Shown in pieces: positions 1 to 9,039 of a DNA stretch of 64,000 nucleotides. Position numbers and translations under genes: made by a program. Location: positions 1,240,001 to 1,304,000 of the forward strand of contig NZ_CP133597.1 of assembly GCF_031200575.1 (NCBI RefSeq), in the 5' to 3' direction. Under the pieces are notes generated by a model. It was not told the DNA's origin and did no database searches. It worked only from the letters and a program-made list of their open reading frames with translations. This DNA comes from Ferroplasma sp. GTDB taxonomy: Archaea > Thermoplasmatota > Thermoplasmata > Thermoplasmatales > Thermoplasmataceae. Within the stretch, counting starts at the first letter, position 1. Every line of letters starts with the position of its first letter.

Positions 1-161
1 ATCCAACATTCCCGGTTAGCCTTTATGACTATGTAAGCCGGGGAGAGCCTTTCATAGCCTCAAGCTTTGCATTGCTGGTTACCATTCCGGTAATTGTAAT
101 AGTTGTGGTACTGCAGAAATATCTAAAGGGAGAATATTTAAGTGGAGGGATGAAAATATGA
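1..161 (+). CDS. ABC sugar transporter permease, C-terminal fragment
   Basis: This is the last 52 codons of a gene that begins before the window; the reading frame starts at base 3. The fragment contains a strongly hydrophobic membrane segment (about residues 22-38 of the visible part) and a short cytoplasmic tail ending KGEYLSGGMKI, which resembles the end of MalG-type permeases (typically KGLTAGAVKG). Its TGA stop overlaps the ATG of the following ATPase gene as ATGA (158-161), so the two are translationally coupled in one operon. The family assignment rests on the tail and the neighbour. The exact sugar cannot be read from this piece. Confidence 0.8.
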   Translation, partial: PTFPVSLYDYVSRGEPFIASSFALLVTIPVIVIVVVLQKYLKGEYLSGGMKI

Positions 162-1183
162 AATATAAACTGGAACTTGTAGACCTTGAAAAATCCTTTT
201 CGAATAAAAAGGTGCTGGATAAATTGAATTTAAAAGTGATAGACGGTGAATTCTTAGTAGTCCTTGGGCCATCCGGCGAGGGTAAATCAACCCTCTTGAG
301 GACAATAGTCGGAATAGAAAACCTGGACAGCGGAAAAATAATTGTGAATGGAACTGATGTAACATTCAAGCCACCAAATAAGCGTAATATAGCCATGGTT
401 TTCCAGAATTATGCGTTATACCCAAATATGACTGCATACGAAAACATAGCATTTCCCTTGAAAATGGCCAGGACAGACAGGAACAGTATCAGATCAAAGG
501 TAGACCAGGTAGCCAAATTGCTCAATATAGAGCCACAGCTCAATATTAACGTAACCAGACTCAGCGGGGGACAGCAGCAGAGGGTTGCCATAGCCAGGGC
601 ACTGGTAAGGGACCCTGCACTGTTCCTTCTGGATGAGCCATTAAGCAATCTCGATGCCAGGGTAAGGTACACATCAAGACAGGAATTGAAGAGGCTGCAG
701 AAAGAGCTTAGCCATACATTTGTCTATGTTACCCATGACCAAGTAGAGGCTTCGAATCTGGCAGATCGCGTTGCCGTGCTCCATAACGGTGTCATAGAGC
801 AGATAGGCCCCTACAATGAACTTTATGAAAAACCGAATACACAGTGGGTAGGTGATTTCATCGGCACATACCCCATGAATTTCATACCCGGTGATTTAAT
901 GGGATACCCTGATAGTACGATAGGCTTCAGGACAAGATGGGTATCTGAGGGGAACGATATAACCGCTAAGGTTACATTAATAGAAAATTCTGAAGGAAAT
1001 TATTTCGTACACTGCAAAACCGGTGATAGCGATATTGTAATCAGAACGGATACAAAATACAATGTGGATGATACCATTTCATTCGGGCTGGAAAGATTCA
1101 ATATTTATAAGAATGGTGTGCTCGAGGAAATTAAATCTGGAAACAGTGTTGCCAGTTCAGGGATAAACGACGTGGACAATTAG
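158..1183 (+). CDS. ABC sugar transporter ATP-binding protein (MalK/UgpC type)
   Basis: This 341-aa protein energises a carbohydrate importer at the inner face of the membrane. Walker A is GPSGEGKST (residues 37-45; the common GPSGCGKST has C where this has E). The Q-loop lies near VFQNYALYP, the signature LSGGQQQR near 135-142, Walker B FLLDEP near 156-161 and the switch histidine in VTHDQ near 193. After about residue 235 comes a shorter, divergent TOBE/MOP-like regulatory domain. Length is slightly below the usual 360-380 residues. It overlaps the permease stop by four bases. Convergent with the debranching-type gene, whose stop overlaps its own by four bases; the glycosidase neighbours suggest a trehalose, maltose or glucan substrate, which is an inference. 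Confidence 0.93.
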   Translation: MKYKLELVDLEKSFSNKKVLDKLNLKVIDGEFLVVLGPSGEGKSTLLRTIVGIENLDSGKIIVNGTDVTFKPPNKRNIAMVFQNYALYPNMTAYENIAFPLKMARTDRNSIRSKVDQVAKLLNIEPQLNINVTRLSGGQQQRVAIARALVRDPALFLLDEPLSNLDARVRYTSRQELKRLQKELSHTFVYVTHDQVEASNLADRVAVLHNGVIEQIGPYNELYEKPNTQWVGDFIGTYPMNFIPGDLMGYPDSTIGFRTRWVSEGNDITAKVTLIENSEGNYFVHCKTGDSDIVIRTDTKYNVDDTISFGLERFNIYKNGVLEEIKSGNSVASSGINDVDN

Positions 1184-2364
1184 GATTTATTATCCAGTAC
1201 TCCTATAAAGGCTCCTGTACTCCACGCCTGAGGCATGCAGGGAGGAACCTCGAGCATCTCCATATTTATTATATTATTATTCAGATCCACCGAATAGTAT
1301 TCATAGGGATATTTTACAGATGATATGGCATTTAAAATATAACTCTCTAATAATTCTGCCTCTTCATTAAAACCTGAGTGCCTCAGTCCATGTAATATTA
1401 TCCAGTTATCATGTGGCCATATGCTTCCTGACTGGTACTTATAGGGATCAAAGCATTTGCTTTCTGATGATATTGTCCTTATTCCCCATGGTGTTGCCAT
1501 ATCATCCTGGAAAATCCTTTTGACCATGCTTTTTTTCCTGTTTCTGCTTACAATTTCTGTAAGGAGGAGATGCCCTGCACTGGAGGATACTGTATCAATT
1601 CTTTCCCTGTCCTTACCGGAAAAAAAGACTGCAGGGGAATAATACTCCTGATCCTCCATCCAGAAATATGGATCAATATAATTCTCCATGAAATTAAGGC
1701 GGTCTGCTATGACTTTTGCAACTGGATTTCCAGGAAATAACTCATTGTATATTTTCAGGCTTTGGTAAAAATATCCCTGAACCTCGATAAGCGCAATATC
1801 TCCTGATAATTTTCCGTATATGCCCCACGATCCGTCCATCCATCCCTGGGTTGCCAGCCTGTTTTCTATTTCTGAGGCATTATATGTCAGAAACCCGGTT
1901 TTTTGTGATTTTTTAATCATCATGGAAACTGCCCTATCCATGTAAGCCCGGATATAATTCAAAAAGTCACTGTCATTCGTATTTTTTATATATAATTCAC
2001 ATGCAAATACGAAGAGCGGTGTGCTATCCACCGAATAATATAACGGAACGTTTGGCTTAACCCATTTTTCCTTTTCTGGATAGTATCTAAAAGTTTCAGG
2101 GTTAGCAAGCTCATGGGGTATTTTACCGGGTTCCTCACCTGTTTCTGCATTGTATACTTTTCCCTGCTGCCCTGCCAGTGATATCAATGTTTTTTTAAGT
2201 ATTTCAGGATACAGGTGGAACAGCTCCACTGCAGAAATAATTGAATCCCTGCCAAAGAGTTCCATGAATCTTGGATATCCGGCATACATGTAACCATTTT
2301 CTGACATGAGCATATTGACGTATTCTACAAGGCGTTTACGGATAACCTTAAAATTTTCCTGCAT
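1180..2364 (-). CDS. Glycogen-debranching-type (amylo-alpha-1,6-glucosidase-like) glycosidase
   Basis: A 394-aa protein with the (alpha/alpha)6 'six-hairpin' signatures of the amylo-alpha-1,6-glucosidase C-terminal domain: FMELFGRDSII near the N-terminus, GWMDGSWG followed by IEVQGYFYQSL in the middle, and YQSGSIWPHDNWIILHGL near the C-terminus. The family hydrolyses alpha-glucosidic branches. There is no N-terminal sugar-binding domain and no signal peptide, so it is probably cytosolic and represents the catalytic barrel alone; the full enzymes are usually 600 residues or more. It lies just after the GH15 gene on the same strand, with 92 bases between them, and beside a sugar ABC transporter. 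Another six-hairpin specificity such as mannosyl or trehalose hydrolysis cannot be excluded. Confidence 0.75.
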   Translation of the reverse strand: MQENFKVIRKRLVEYVNMLMSENGYMYAGYPRFMELFGRDSIISAVELFHLYPEILKKTLISLAGQQGKVYNAETGEEPGKIPHELANPETFRYYPEKEKWVKPNVPLYYSVDSTPLFVFACELYIKNTNDSDFLNYIRAYMDRAVSMMIKKSQKTGFLTYNASEIENRLATQGWMDGSWGIYGKLSGDIALIEVQGYFYQSLKIYNELFPGNPVAKVIADRLNFMENYIDPYFWMEDQEYYSPAVFFSGKDRERIDTVSSSAGHLLLTEIVSRNRKKSMVKRIFQDDMATPWGIRTISSESKCFDPYKYQSGSIWPHDNWIILHGLRHSGFNEEAELLESYILNAISSVKYPYEYYSVDLNNNIINMEMLEVPPCMPQAWSTGAFIGVLDNKS

Positions 2365-2456
2365 TGGATTGTTATATAGATATATATTTAATAATTTTCT
2401 ATGGGCAAATAAAAAATTTGTAAATGGAAACGGGTTACATGATTATGCTTTAATCA

Positions 2457-4307
2457 TCATGCATATTTCAATATACCTGCGTTCCCACTTTTTTTGAATT
2501 CATTATTCAGGAGGGTAATAGTCCTGACAACGCCCAGATGTGATATTGCCTGCGGGAAGTTACCCAGCATATCGTTAGTTTTCAGATCCATCTCTTCTGA
2601 GAAGAGCATGAGATGGTTAGACATGCTTAATATGGATTCAAGTATATCCTTTGCCTTACCGATACTCCCCATCTTAATCAGATCCTCTATATACCAGAAT
2701 GTGAGCAGGAGGAAACCGTTATCATCCCCCTTTAAACCGTCATCCTCCAGATAGCGCTTAAAAAGATATGAACTGTTCATCAGCCTGGTTTCCACTGCTC
2801 TGATTGTACTGAGCACTCTCGGATCGGTTGGTTCGAGGAAATTCAGAAGGGGGAGCCTGAGCAACGACGCATCTATTTCATCTGACCCATAACTCTGCAC
2901 AAAGGAGTTTAATTCACTGTTAAAGCCATTTGCAAGTATATCCTCTTTTATTTCATTTTCTATCTTCGCCCAATCCTCATAATCAGCCGAATAAGAAAGT
3001 TTTTTGCCTATTAATCCAGCGAAGTGAAAGGCTGCCCAGGACATTAATTTAGAGTAAACATAATGCCGGGGAACACTTCTGAATTCCCATATGCTGGAAT
3101 CAGGGTATTTCCATATCTTCTTCAATGTATCCAGTATTTCAACTATAAAGTCCCATAGCTGTAATGTGACGATGCCACCTGAAAGTTCGAAATGATAAAT
3201 GGCGTTGATAATAGAACCATACTGGTCTACCTGCAGCTGATCTACGGCCTCATTTCCGATTCTCACCGGACCTGAATTCATATATCCAGAATAATCAAGA
3301 ATCTTTTCTGATAATTCCCCTGTTTCATTCAGCGGATATATTGTACGTAGCCTGTGGTCTCTATGTATCATGTTCATGAGCCCGTAAAGGAACTTTGACG
3401 CCTCATCCTTAAGGCCAATCATTGACATTGCCTCAATAACGTATGTTGTATCCCTTACCCATGTATATCTGTAATCCCAGTTTCTCTCGCCGCCTATGGA
3501 TTCAGGCAGGCTGGAGGTAGGTGCGGCTACCATTAAACCGGTGGGCTCATAAAACATTCCCTTAAGTACAAGTGCTGAACGCAAAAGGTATTTGTGCCAG
3601 AGCCCGTGGTATGTTATTTTATTTGTCCAGTTTTTCCAGTAAATTCTGGTTTCTTCCAATCTCTGATATGATTTATATTCCTCCACCTTATGTATATAAT
3701 TGATATCAGTTGATATAACAAGCCATTGATATGTCCCCGCGCCAAGGAATAGATTGTCGTTATAAACTATTCCAGACCCGCTTAGAAGTTTGAAATTTGA
3801 TGATAACCCAACACTGGAATTTTCTCCCTGGAACAGGAAACCATTTTTATTTTCTATAATTTTTGGCACTTCTTTTCCGAAATGAAAACTCGGCTTGAAA
3901 TAAATCTCAACATTAATGCCACTTAGAACTTCCACAAACCTATGTATTTCAGGGAAATTTAGTGTGGAGCAATCAGATGTTGGCAAAAAATCTGTCAATC
4001 TTAAAACAATTTTGTCATTCTGAATAAATTCGGTTATGAGTATATTTGTAAATTCCTCATAATACTGATTTATTTTTGATTCTCCCCGGGGCCTGAAAAG
4101 AAAATAACCTCCTTTTTTGCTATCCAGTATTGAATCAAAAATAGGGTCTGAATCAAAATCTGGAAAGCATGCCCAGTCAATAGTTCCATCGAAACCGACC
4201 AAGGCAGATGTCCTATTGTTGAATATTGCACCGTGGTCGCCAATTTTTATATAATTTTCTGTGTAAATGTCACTGGTACTTGTGAGTGTCTTTGAATTTA
4301 TAACCAT
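2457..4307 (-). CDS. GH15 glycoside hydrolase, probable trehalase
   Basis: A 616-aa GH15 protein without a signal peptide. An N-terminal beta-sandwich domain opens with the family motif IGDHGAIFNNRTSALVGFDG, which contains the typical GNG-like start region. The catalytic barrel carries GGERNWDYRYTWVRD, then SIWEFRSVPRHYVYSK with the general-acid glutamate at residue 408, and LFSEEMD with the base glutamate at 571, followed by LGNFPQAISHLG. From memory, the experimentally studied Thermoplasma GH15 trehalases use E408 and E571, an exact numerical match. Glucoamylase activity is the alternative. A TATA-like stretch lies just before the ATG at 4307. It probably acts with the downstream debranching-type enzyme on imported or stored glucans or trehalose. 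Confidence 0.85.
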   Translation of the reverse strand: MVINSKTLTSTSDIYTENYIKIGDHGAIFNNRTSALVGFDGTIDWACFPDFDSDPIFDSILDSKKGGYFLFRPRGESKINQYYEEFTNILITEFIQNDKIVLRLTDFLPTSDCSTLNFPEIHRFVEVLSGINVEIYFKPSFHFGKEVPKIIENKNGFLFQGENSSVGLSSNFKLLSGSGIVYNDNLFLGAGTYQWLVISTDINYIHKVEEYKSYQRLEETRIYWKNWTNKITYHGLWHKYLLRSALVLKGMFYEPTGLMVAAPTSSLPESIGGERNWDYRYTWVRDTTYVIEAMSMIGLKDEASKFLYGLMNMIHRDHRLRTIYPLNETGELSEKILDYSGYMNSGPVRIGNEAVDQLQVDQYGSIINAIYHFELSGGIVTLQLWDFIVEILDTLKKIWKYPDSSIWEFRSVPRHYVYSKLMSWAAFHFAGLIGKKLSYSADYEDWAKIENEIKEDILANGFNSELNSFVQSYGSDEIDASLLRLPLLNFLEPTDPRVLSTIRAVETRLMNSSYLFKRYLEDDGLKGDDNGFLLLTFWYIEDLIKMGSIGKAKDILESILSMSNHLMLFSEEMDLKTNDMLGNFPQAISHLGVVRTITLLNNEFKKSGNAGILKYA

Positions 4308-4435
4308 AGCTAAGGGTAATTTATCGGACTATTAATATTTTTAGTTTATATAAATTCATGGTATTTTAAATAATTTAAGTAATAGATTCCGGAATTCTAT
4401 TCATATATAGATTAAAATACCTTAATCGACCTATT

Positions 4436-6658
4436 TTAGCTCCTTTTTCTTTTACCTGCCATTATATATTTTTTATTATCCAGATCCCTTGCAACTGATA
4501 TTCTGCCCTCCATTGATAGCTGATTTAATCTGCTTTTTATCCTCCTTCCACTAACACGCTGCCTTCTTCCCGTTCTTAATAATTCCCTTACAGTTTTTCC
4601 GTAAGAATTTTCAATTATATCATCGATATCATTATTATTGAAGTAGAATGTTTCAACAGCAAATACGGCTATTACAGAACCTATTCCTGCCAAGCCGACA
4701 ATATACGGCAGATTTCCCAGTACAACTACAGTCCTCATGGCATTGTATGTCTTCCCGTTATAGGAAATTTCAGCGGATATTTTGTCAAGACCCTCAGGCA
4801 ATCCTTTATCAAGCACCATGCCTGTTCCTGAGTATACACCGTTTATATACCATTTAACTGTTACATTGGCTGTGTTATTGCCATGGATTATCAAATAGTA
4901 GTGTCCGGCTTTTTCACTAATCACTGCAGAGCTAATTGTTGTAACCGGTTTGACATAAAGTGTGTTGTTATATTGCAGGGTATTTATGGAGGTATAATTA
5001 TATCCAGCTGCATTTATAGCTACTACCTTGTAACTGTAAATTCCTGTAGTTGTATTACTGGATATGAATGAGAACTCATTATTATGCACAGGATAGGTTT
5101 TATTGAATACTGTTAAAAACATCTTATAGCTTAATCCTGAAGAAACATTAAACTTCAATGTTGTGTTTCTGTAATTAACAGTTTCTGATACCCTGTTGAT
5201 TTTAATTATATATGGTGAGAGTATAGTGTTATCTGAGTATACAGTCATATGAAACCCGTCCATTGATATCATTGCATTGCTGGATTTTGAGATTTCAGAA
5301 TTATTTGCATTTATTCCTGTGTTTATTAAATGCCCCTGAATTAATTCATAGATTTCACCTTTGGCTTCAAGGGTATTATCCGTTAAATATGATAAATTGT
5401 AATATGTGTAACCATATGGCCTCAAATATACATTTCCGTATTTTAGCAGGTAATTTATCCCATTGGAAGAATGAAGGTAAACTTCCTTACCTGCCATGTT
5501 CCATTTGTAATTACCTGTTTGCATGGGTACCATTGTATTATTCATTGTATAGTTGTATATTCTGTCTCCTGAGAAGGCTGTAATCTGAATATTTCTGGAT
5601 GCATTTACAGATAAAATCTTAACATCAGGAATAGTTACCCTATAATTGCCGGGAAAAATAAAAGTACCATTAAGATTGAACGTAATATAATGATTCCTGT
5701 AAATAAGTAGCTGTGTTGAGTTATCATTCTGGATAACGGTTCTGTTAACTGATAGGTCTGTACCATTAACTGTGTATATATGCATCTCAAAAGAGGTGCT
5801 GTAATAATATAAGAACATATTACCATACTGGAACGATATTATTTTATCACCTGGGATATCTCTTATTCTGCCCAAGGTGAAATAGTTGCCATCATAATAG
5901 TTATACCGGATTATGGACAAATCACTGTTCAGATATATCACAGAATTCAACCTTGAATCCAGAAATACCATGGAGTAACTGTAGGGCTGGTAGGGAATTA
6001 CACCTTTACCTTCAACCTTTAAATTATCAATCCTGGCCCCTCTAGGAGAAAGCAGCCTGCTATAATTTTTAACTGCTATTTTTCCTATGGTCTGGTTGGA
6101 ATATTCTCCCCCAAACATAAATATAACATTTCCACTTTTATAAGGATTTTTCAATGCAACAGTATCCGGTTCACTGTAATGCCCATTACCCTGCATAATA
6201 ATTGCATGATTCCTCATATTGGCCGATAGTATTATGGAAAGGTTATATGCTGTATAGCACGACCTGAAATTCAAGATATTGGTATAATTCTGGCGTCCTG
6301 AAACTATGGTCTTATAACATAGCTGGTTACCGTATTCAATGGATAACAGGGTTTCATTTCCCTGTTCTAAGATAATATTATTCTCAGTTGAACCTTCCAC
6401 ATCACTATTGGGCGCCCATGAGAGATTAAAGCTGTATTCTGTCTCGCAATAATGGCTCACTGTGGTATTGTAATATACAGGAGTAGAACTGTCTGTGCAT
6501 ATATCCATTGCACCTCCCGAAAGATTCCTTACATTTATGTTTGAATTAACAGCATCAGGGCTTACAGAGCTGTGATCCTGTTCAAAAGATGGAATATGAA
6601 TTATGGATACAGAAAATAGTAATACAAATATTATTGCAACCAGCCGGATTCTCTTCAC
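4436..6658 (-). CDS. Large membrane-anchored surface protein with cytosolic winged-helix-like tail
   Basis: A 740-aa protein of no family I can name. Residues 1-25 form a Sec-type signal or anchor (MKRIRLVAIIFVLLFSVSII). The next ~620 residues are rich in Asn, Ser, Thr and Tyr, with many N-x-S/T sequons, as expected of an extracellular, glycosylated beta-rich protein; a late segment (TVKWYINGVYSGTG) looks Ig-like. A single membrane helix follows (LPYIVGLAGIGSVIAVFAVE, about 650-670). The final ~65 residues are strongly basic and should be cytosolic; they contain an end reading RLNQLSMEGRISVARD then NKKYIM, like the wing of a winged helix. This suggests a surface sensor that touches DNA or another partner. 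The function is unproven. Confidence 0.6.
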   Translation of the reverse strand: MKRIRLVAIIFVLLFSVSIIHIPSFEQDHSSVSPDAVNSNINVRNLSGGAMDICTDSSTPVYYNTTVSHYCETEYSFNLSWAPNSDVEGSTENNIILEQGNETLLSIEYGNQLCYKTIVSGRQNYTNILNFRSCYTAYNLSIILSANMRNHAIIMQGNGHYSEPDTVALKNPYKSGNVIFMFGGEYSNQTIGKIAVKNYSRLLSPRGARIDNLKVEGKGVIPYQPYSYSMVFLDSRLNSVIYLNSDLSIIRYNYYDGNYFTLGRIRDIPGDKIISFQYGNMFLYYYSTSFEMHIYTVNGTDLSVNRTVIQNDNSTQLLIYRNHYITFNLNGTFIFPGNYRVTIPDVKILSVNASRNIQITAFSGDRIYNYTMNNTMVPMQTGNYKWNMAGKEVYLHSSNGINYLLKYGNVYLRPYGYTYYNLSYLTDNTLEAKGEIYELIQGHLINTGINANNSEISKSSNAMISMDGFHMTVYSDNTILSPYIIKINRVSETVNYRNTTLKFNVSSGLSYKMFLTVFNKTYPVHNNEFSFISSNTTTGIYSYKVVAINAAGYNYTSINTLQYNNTLYVKPVTTISSAVISEKAGHYYLIIHGNNTANVTVKWYINGVYSGTGMVLDKGLPEGLDKISAEISYNGKTYNAMRTVVVLGNLPYIVGLAGIGSVIAVFAVETFYFNNNDIDDIIENSYGKTVRELLRTGRRQRVSGRRIKSRLNQLSMEGRISVARDLDNKKYIMAGKRKRS

Positions 6659-6848
6659 TGCCGGTAATGGAAAAATCTTATAAAAATTTGGGGTTTGGCT
6701 AAAGCAATCCTTTCAATCAATGATTCCCAGGATGTCTTCCATGGTTTAAGCAGTTATTGTTATGATTCAGTATTATCCATGGGAATTTATCGGATTTTAT
6801 CAGATGTTTGAAACTAAACATATATCTAGATAAAACTAATATTAGCAT

Positions 6849-7439
6849 ATGTCACATATTTCTGCAGTAATAACCGCCTCAGGCATGGCAGAGCGTTTCG
6901 GTTCCGATAAGCTAATGTATATTGTAAATTCAATCCCTATAATACATTATACAATGGAAAATGTCCTAAAAGCCGGATTTTATGAAAGGCTGATTGTGCT
7001 TAGAAACAGTGAACTTAAACAATACGCCGTGAATCATGGTTTTATTCCGGTTTGGAATGATGAATATAAAAAAGGAATGTCCCAATCCATAATACTGGGA
7101 ATCAAGAATGTATCAGAGAATTCAGACGCTGCAATGATTATTCCGGGGGACCTGCCCATGATGCCCTCAGATTATTTGAACAGTTTAATCAGCCATTTTA
7201 ACACTCATGGAAAGGGAATAGCAGGATTTTTAATGCATGGGTCACCTGTAAGCCCTGTGATATTCAGCAGGAAATATTTCAAGGAACTTCTTGACCTAAA
7301 CGGAGACCGTGGAGGAAAGCCTGTGATAAAGAGGCACATGGATGATTTTACTGGAATGGAGGCACCTGACGATTCACTTATGGATATAGATACACTGGAT
7401 GACGCAAGGGCCTTTGAGAAAATTATTCATAAAAGTTAA
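6849..7439 (+). CDS. MobA/MocA-like nucleotidyltransferase (molybdenum cofactor)
   Basis: A 196-aa protein of the MobA-like NTP-transferase fold. The nucleotide-binding start is AVITASGMAERFGSDKLMY (usual LAAGxSxRMGxxK; here the first Gly-rich turn is TASGMAERFG), and a Mg-binding PGDLPMM motif follows near residue 99. The family attaches CMP or GMP to molybdopterin; MocA-type enzymes make the cytosine dinucleotide used by xanthine-dehydrogenase-type hydroxylases. That fits the orphan molybdenum hydroxylase at 32828-34864 and moaC-moaB at 16612-17506. Start: ATG at 6849, with an AT-rich TATA-like stretch about 25 bases upstream, so probably leaderless. A sugar-phosphate nucleotidyltransferase is a less likely alternative. 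Confidence 0.8.
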   Translation: MSHISAVITASGMAERFGSDKLMYIVNSIPIIHYTMENVLKAGFYERLIVLRNSELKQYAVNHGFIPVWNDEYKKGMSQSIILGIKNVSENSDAAMIIPGDLPMMPSDYLNSLISHFNTHGKGIAGFLMHGSPVSPVIFSRKYFKELLDLNGDRGGKPVIKRHMDDFTGMEAPDDSLMDIDTLDDARAFEKIIHKS

Positions 7440-7463
7440 AATAAGCCACAAACATTAAAAAAT

Positions 7464-8192
7464 ATGAAATTGAGAATCAGGGGTTTACAGTCAAGGAGAA
7501 TGACCATGCATAATGCCATGGAGTACCTCTCATCACTGGACCCAGAGTCTGATGAAATTATTGTATTGCCTGAGAAATTCATTACGGAAAAGATAGATGG
7601 CAATAGCCTCGGTATGATACTGGATTCTATAAAGTTCAACAACACAATAATTCTTGGAAGCCTATCCTATGTGGACAGATTTCTATTCAACAGGTCATTT
7701 ATAATAAAGGACAGAAAAATCATGGGATGGCAGGATAAGATTAATCTCTACAGGGCAGAGGCTACTAAATACACGCCTGGAAGTGAACTTAAAGTCTTTA
7801 ATATGGCAGGTTACAGGGCAGGAATACTTGTATGCTATGACCTTGATTTTCCTGACTATGCCAGAATGCTTTTCAGGGAGCACTGCGATATTATATTCAA
7901 TCCCTCACTAATAAGAAAGGATTTCCACAGAGAGTGGCACCTGTACGTTAAAACAAGGTCACTGGAGAACAGGATACCTGTGATATCCATAAATTCTATT
8001 TCAGATGATTTTATGGGAGACTCAATAATAGCATATCCCCATAGGGAAGAAGGAGGTGTCAGGCTGGATATTATAGAGGATAAAAGGGATGATATTCTAT
8101 ACAGCATAGACACAGATGCATATGCAGCCAGCAGGGAGGAAAGACTAAGAGAGGAGAAAATAATGCTGGAACATGTACATAGAACTGTATAA
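7464..8192 (+). CDS. Carbon-nitrogen hydrolase (nitrilase superfamily)
   Basis: A 242-aa cytosolic hydrolase acting on amide or nitrile C-N bonds. The catalytic triad can be read: Glu in LPEKFI, Lys in WQDKINLYRAEATKYTPG, and nucleophile Cys in GILVCYDLDFPDYAR. The following region (NPSLIRKDFHREWHLYVKTRSLENRIPVISIN) is also family-typical. It starts 24 bases after the MobA-like gene and may share its transcript. The substrate cannot be told from sequence; omega-amidase and N-carbamoyl hydrolase are both possible, and the window holds other amide hydrolases. Confidence 0.88.
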   Translation: MKLRIRGLQSRRMTMHNAMEYLSSLDPESDEIIVLPEKFITEKIDGNSLGMILDSIKFNNTIILGSLSYVDRFLFNRSFIIKDRKIMGWQDKINLYRAEATKYTPGSELKVFNMAGYRAGILVCYDLDFPDYARMLFREHCDIIFNPSLIRKDFHREWHLYVKTRSLENRIPVISINSISDDFMGDSIIAYPHREEGGVRLDIIEDKRDDILYSIDTDAYAASREERLREEKIMLEHVHRTV

Positions 8193-8242
8193 AACCAATG
8201 AAATATGTGAATAATGGAAAACCTGATAATGTGTCAAGAAAC

Positions 8243-8340
8243 CTTTAAATAATCCTGAATAGGGTTAGGGCAGATGGTAGAACATTCTTATTGGTGAAAG
8301 GTCTCGTAAAATTTAAGATGTGTCTACCATTTATTTAGAT
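8243..8340 (+). ncRNA. Candidate small structured RNA (bulged hairpin with its own TATA-like box)
   Basis: Between the nitrilase-family gene and the membrane protein gene there is a TATA-like box (TTTAAATAA, 8244-8252), and about 22-26 bases later a long inverted repeat starts. The outer stem ATGGTAGA (8274-8281) pairs perfectly with TCTACCAT (8323-8330). The inner arms ACATTCTTA (8282-8290) and TAAGATGTG (8314-8322) pair with one bulge. The apical loop is about 23 nt. A second TATA-like element (AAAATATATTTATA, 8341-8354) sits properly for the next gene at 8377, so the hairpin does not belong to that gene's leader. The spacing suggests an independent transcript. No known RNA family was recognised. 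Confidence 0.45.
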
Positions 8341-8376
8341 AAAATATATTTATATCCTTTTCTGTAATTAACTACT

Positions 8377-9009
8377 ATGTTCTCAGTAGTTTCCACAGCA
8401 TTTGTTACATTTTCCACCATAGTTATATTCCTCCTCAGCGCCGGCCTTACCTTTTTCATTGTAAGAAAATACCTTGCTAAAAAGCACCTAAATCTTCTTT
8501 ACTGGTCCTCAGGGCTTATTGTATTTACTATTGCAGTACTGCTGGAAATTCTCATGGCAAATAACATTTATGATCGATTTATAATAGACCTGTACTTATT
8601 CCTTGTGGCAGTGCTTGTACAGTTTCTTGCCTTAGGTTCCTTTGCACTATTTGGAAATAAGAAATTCCTGAATTATTATTACATATATTCTGTGCTTGCC
8701 ACCATATTCCTGATTGCTACTCTGATACTCTATCCAGTTGGGGACATAATAAGAAGTCATATCGTTTTCGGGGTTCTGCCCCTGGGCATCACAATATCAT
8801 CATCGGTAGTTACCTTCCCTGCGGCGGTGTTTATAATAATCATTGCAGCAATCAGTTACAGAAAATTCCACAGCAACAAGCTTCTGAGCATTATAGCCGG
8901 TGTGATTGTTGTTTCAGTTGCAGGCACATTATTTATTGTCAAGATACCGGTATTCCTCTATTATGCTGAATTCATAGGTATACTATTGTTATGGTTGGGC
9001 TTTATGTAG
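8377..9009 (+). CDS. Multi-pass membrane protein, unknown function
   Basis: A 210-aa protein that is almost wholly hydrophobic with about seven predicted membrane helices, beginning VSTAFVTFSTIVIFLLSAGL and ending GILLLWLGFM. Short basic loops (VRKYLAKKHLN, SYRKFHSNK) lie between helices. I recognise no catalytic or transport motif. A TATA-like stretch at 8341-8354 is about 25 bases upstream of the ATG, so the transcript is probably leaderless. It ends 30 bases before the mevalonate-pathway gene on the same strand, but that gene has its own AT-rich promoter-like stretch. Confidence 0.75.
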   Translation: MFSVVSTAFVTFSTIVIFLLSAGLTFFIVRKYLAKKHLNLLYWSSGLIVFTIAVLLEILMANNIYDRFIIDLYLFLVAVLVQFLALGSFALFGNKKFLNYYYIYSVLATIFLIATLILYPVGDIIRSHIVFGVLPLGITISSSVVTFPAAVFIIIIAAISYRKFHSNKLLSIIAGVIVVSVAGTLFIVKIPVFLYYAEFIGILLLWLGFM

Positions 9010-9039
9010 GTTTTTATTAAATGGTATTATTACCATATT

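Noticed and set aside
8261-8330. tRNA-like words (CAGATGGTAGAAC resembles a D-arm)
   Set aside because: No acceptor stem pairs, no T-loop (TTCRANNC) and no anticodon stem could be placed; the long hairpin explains the symmetry better.
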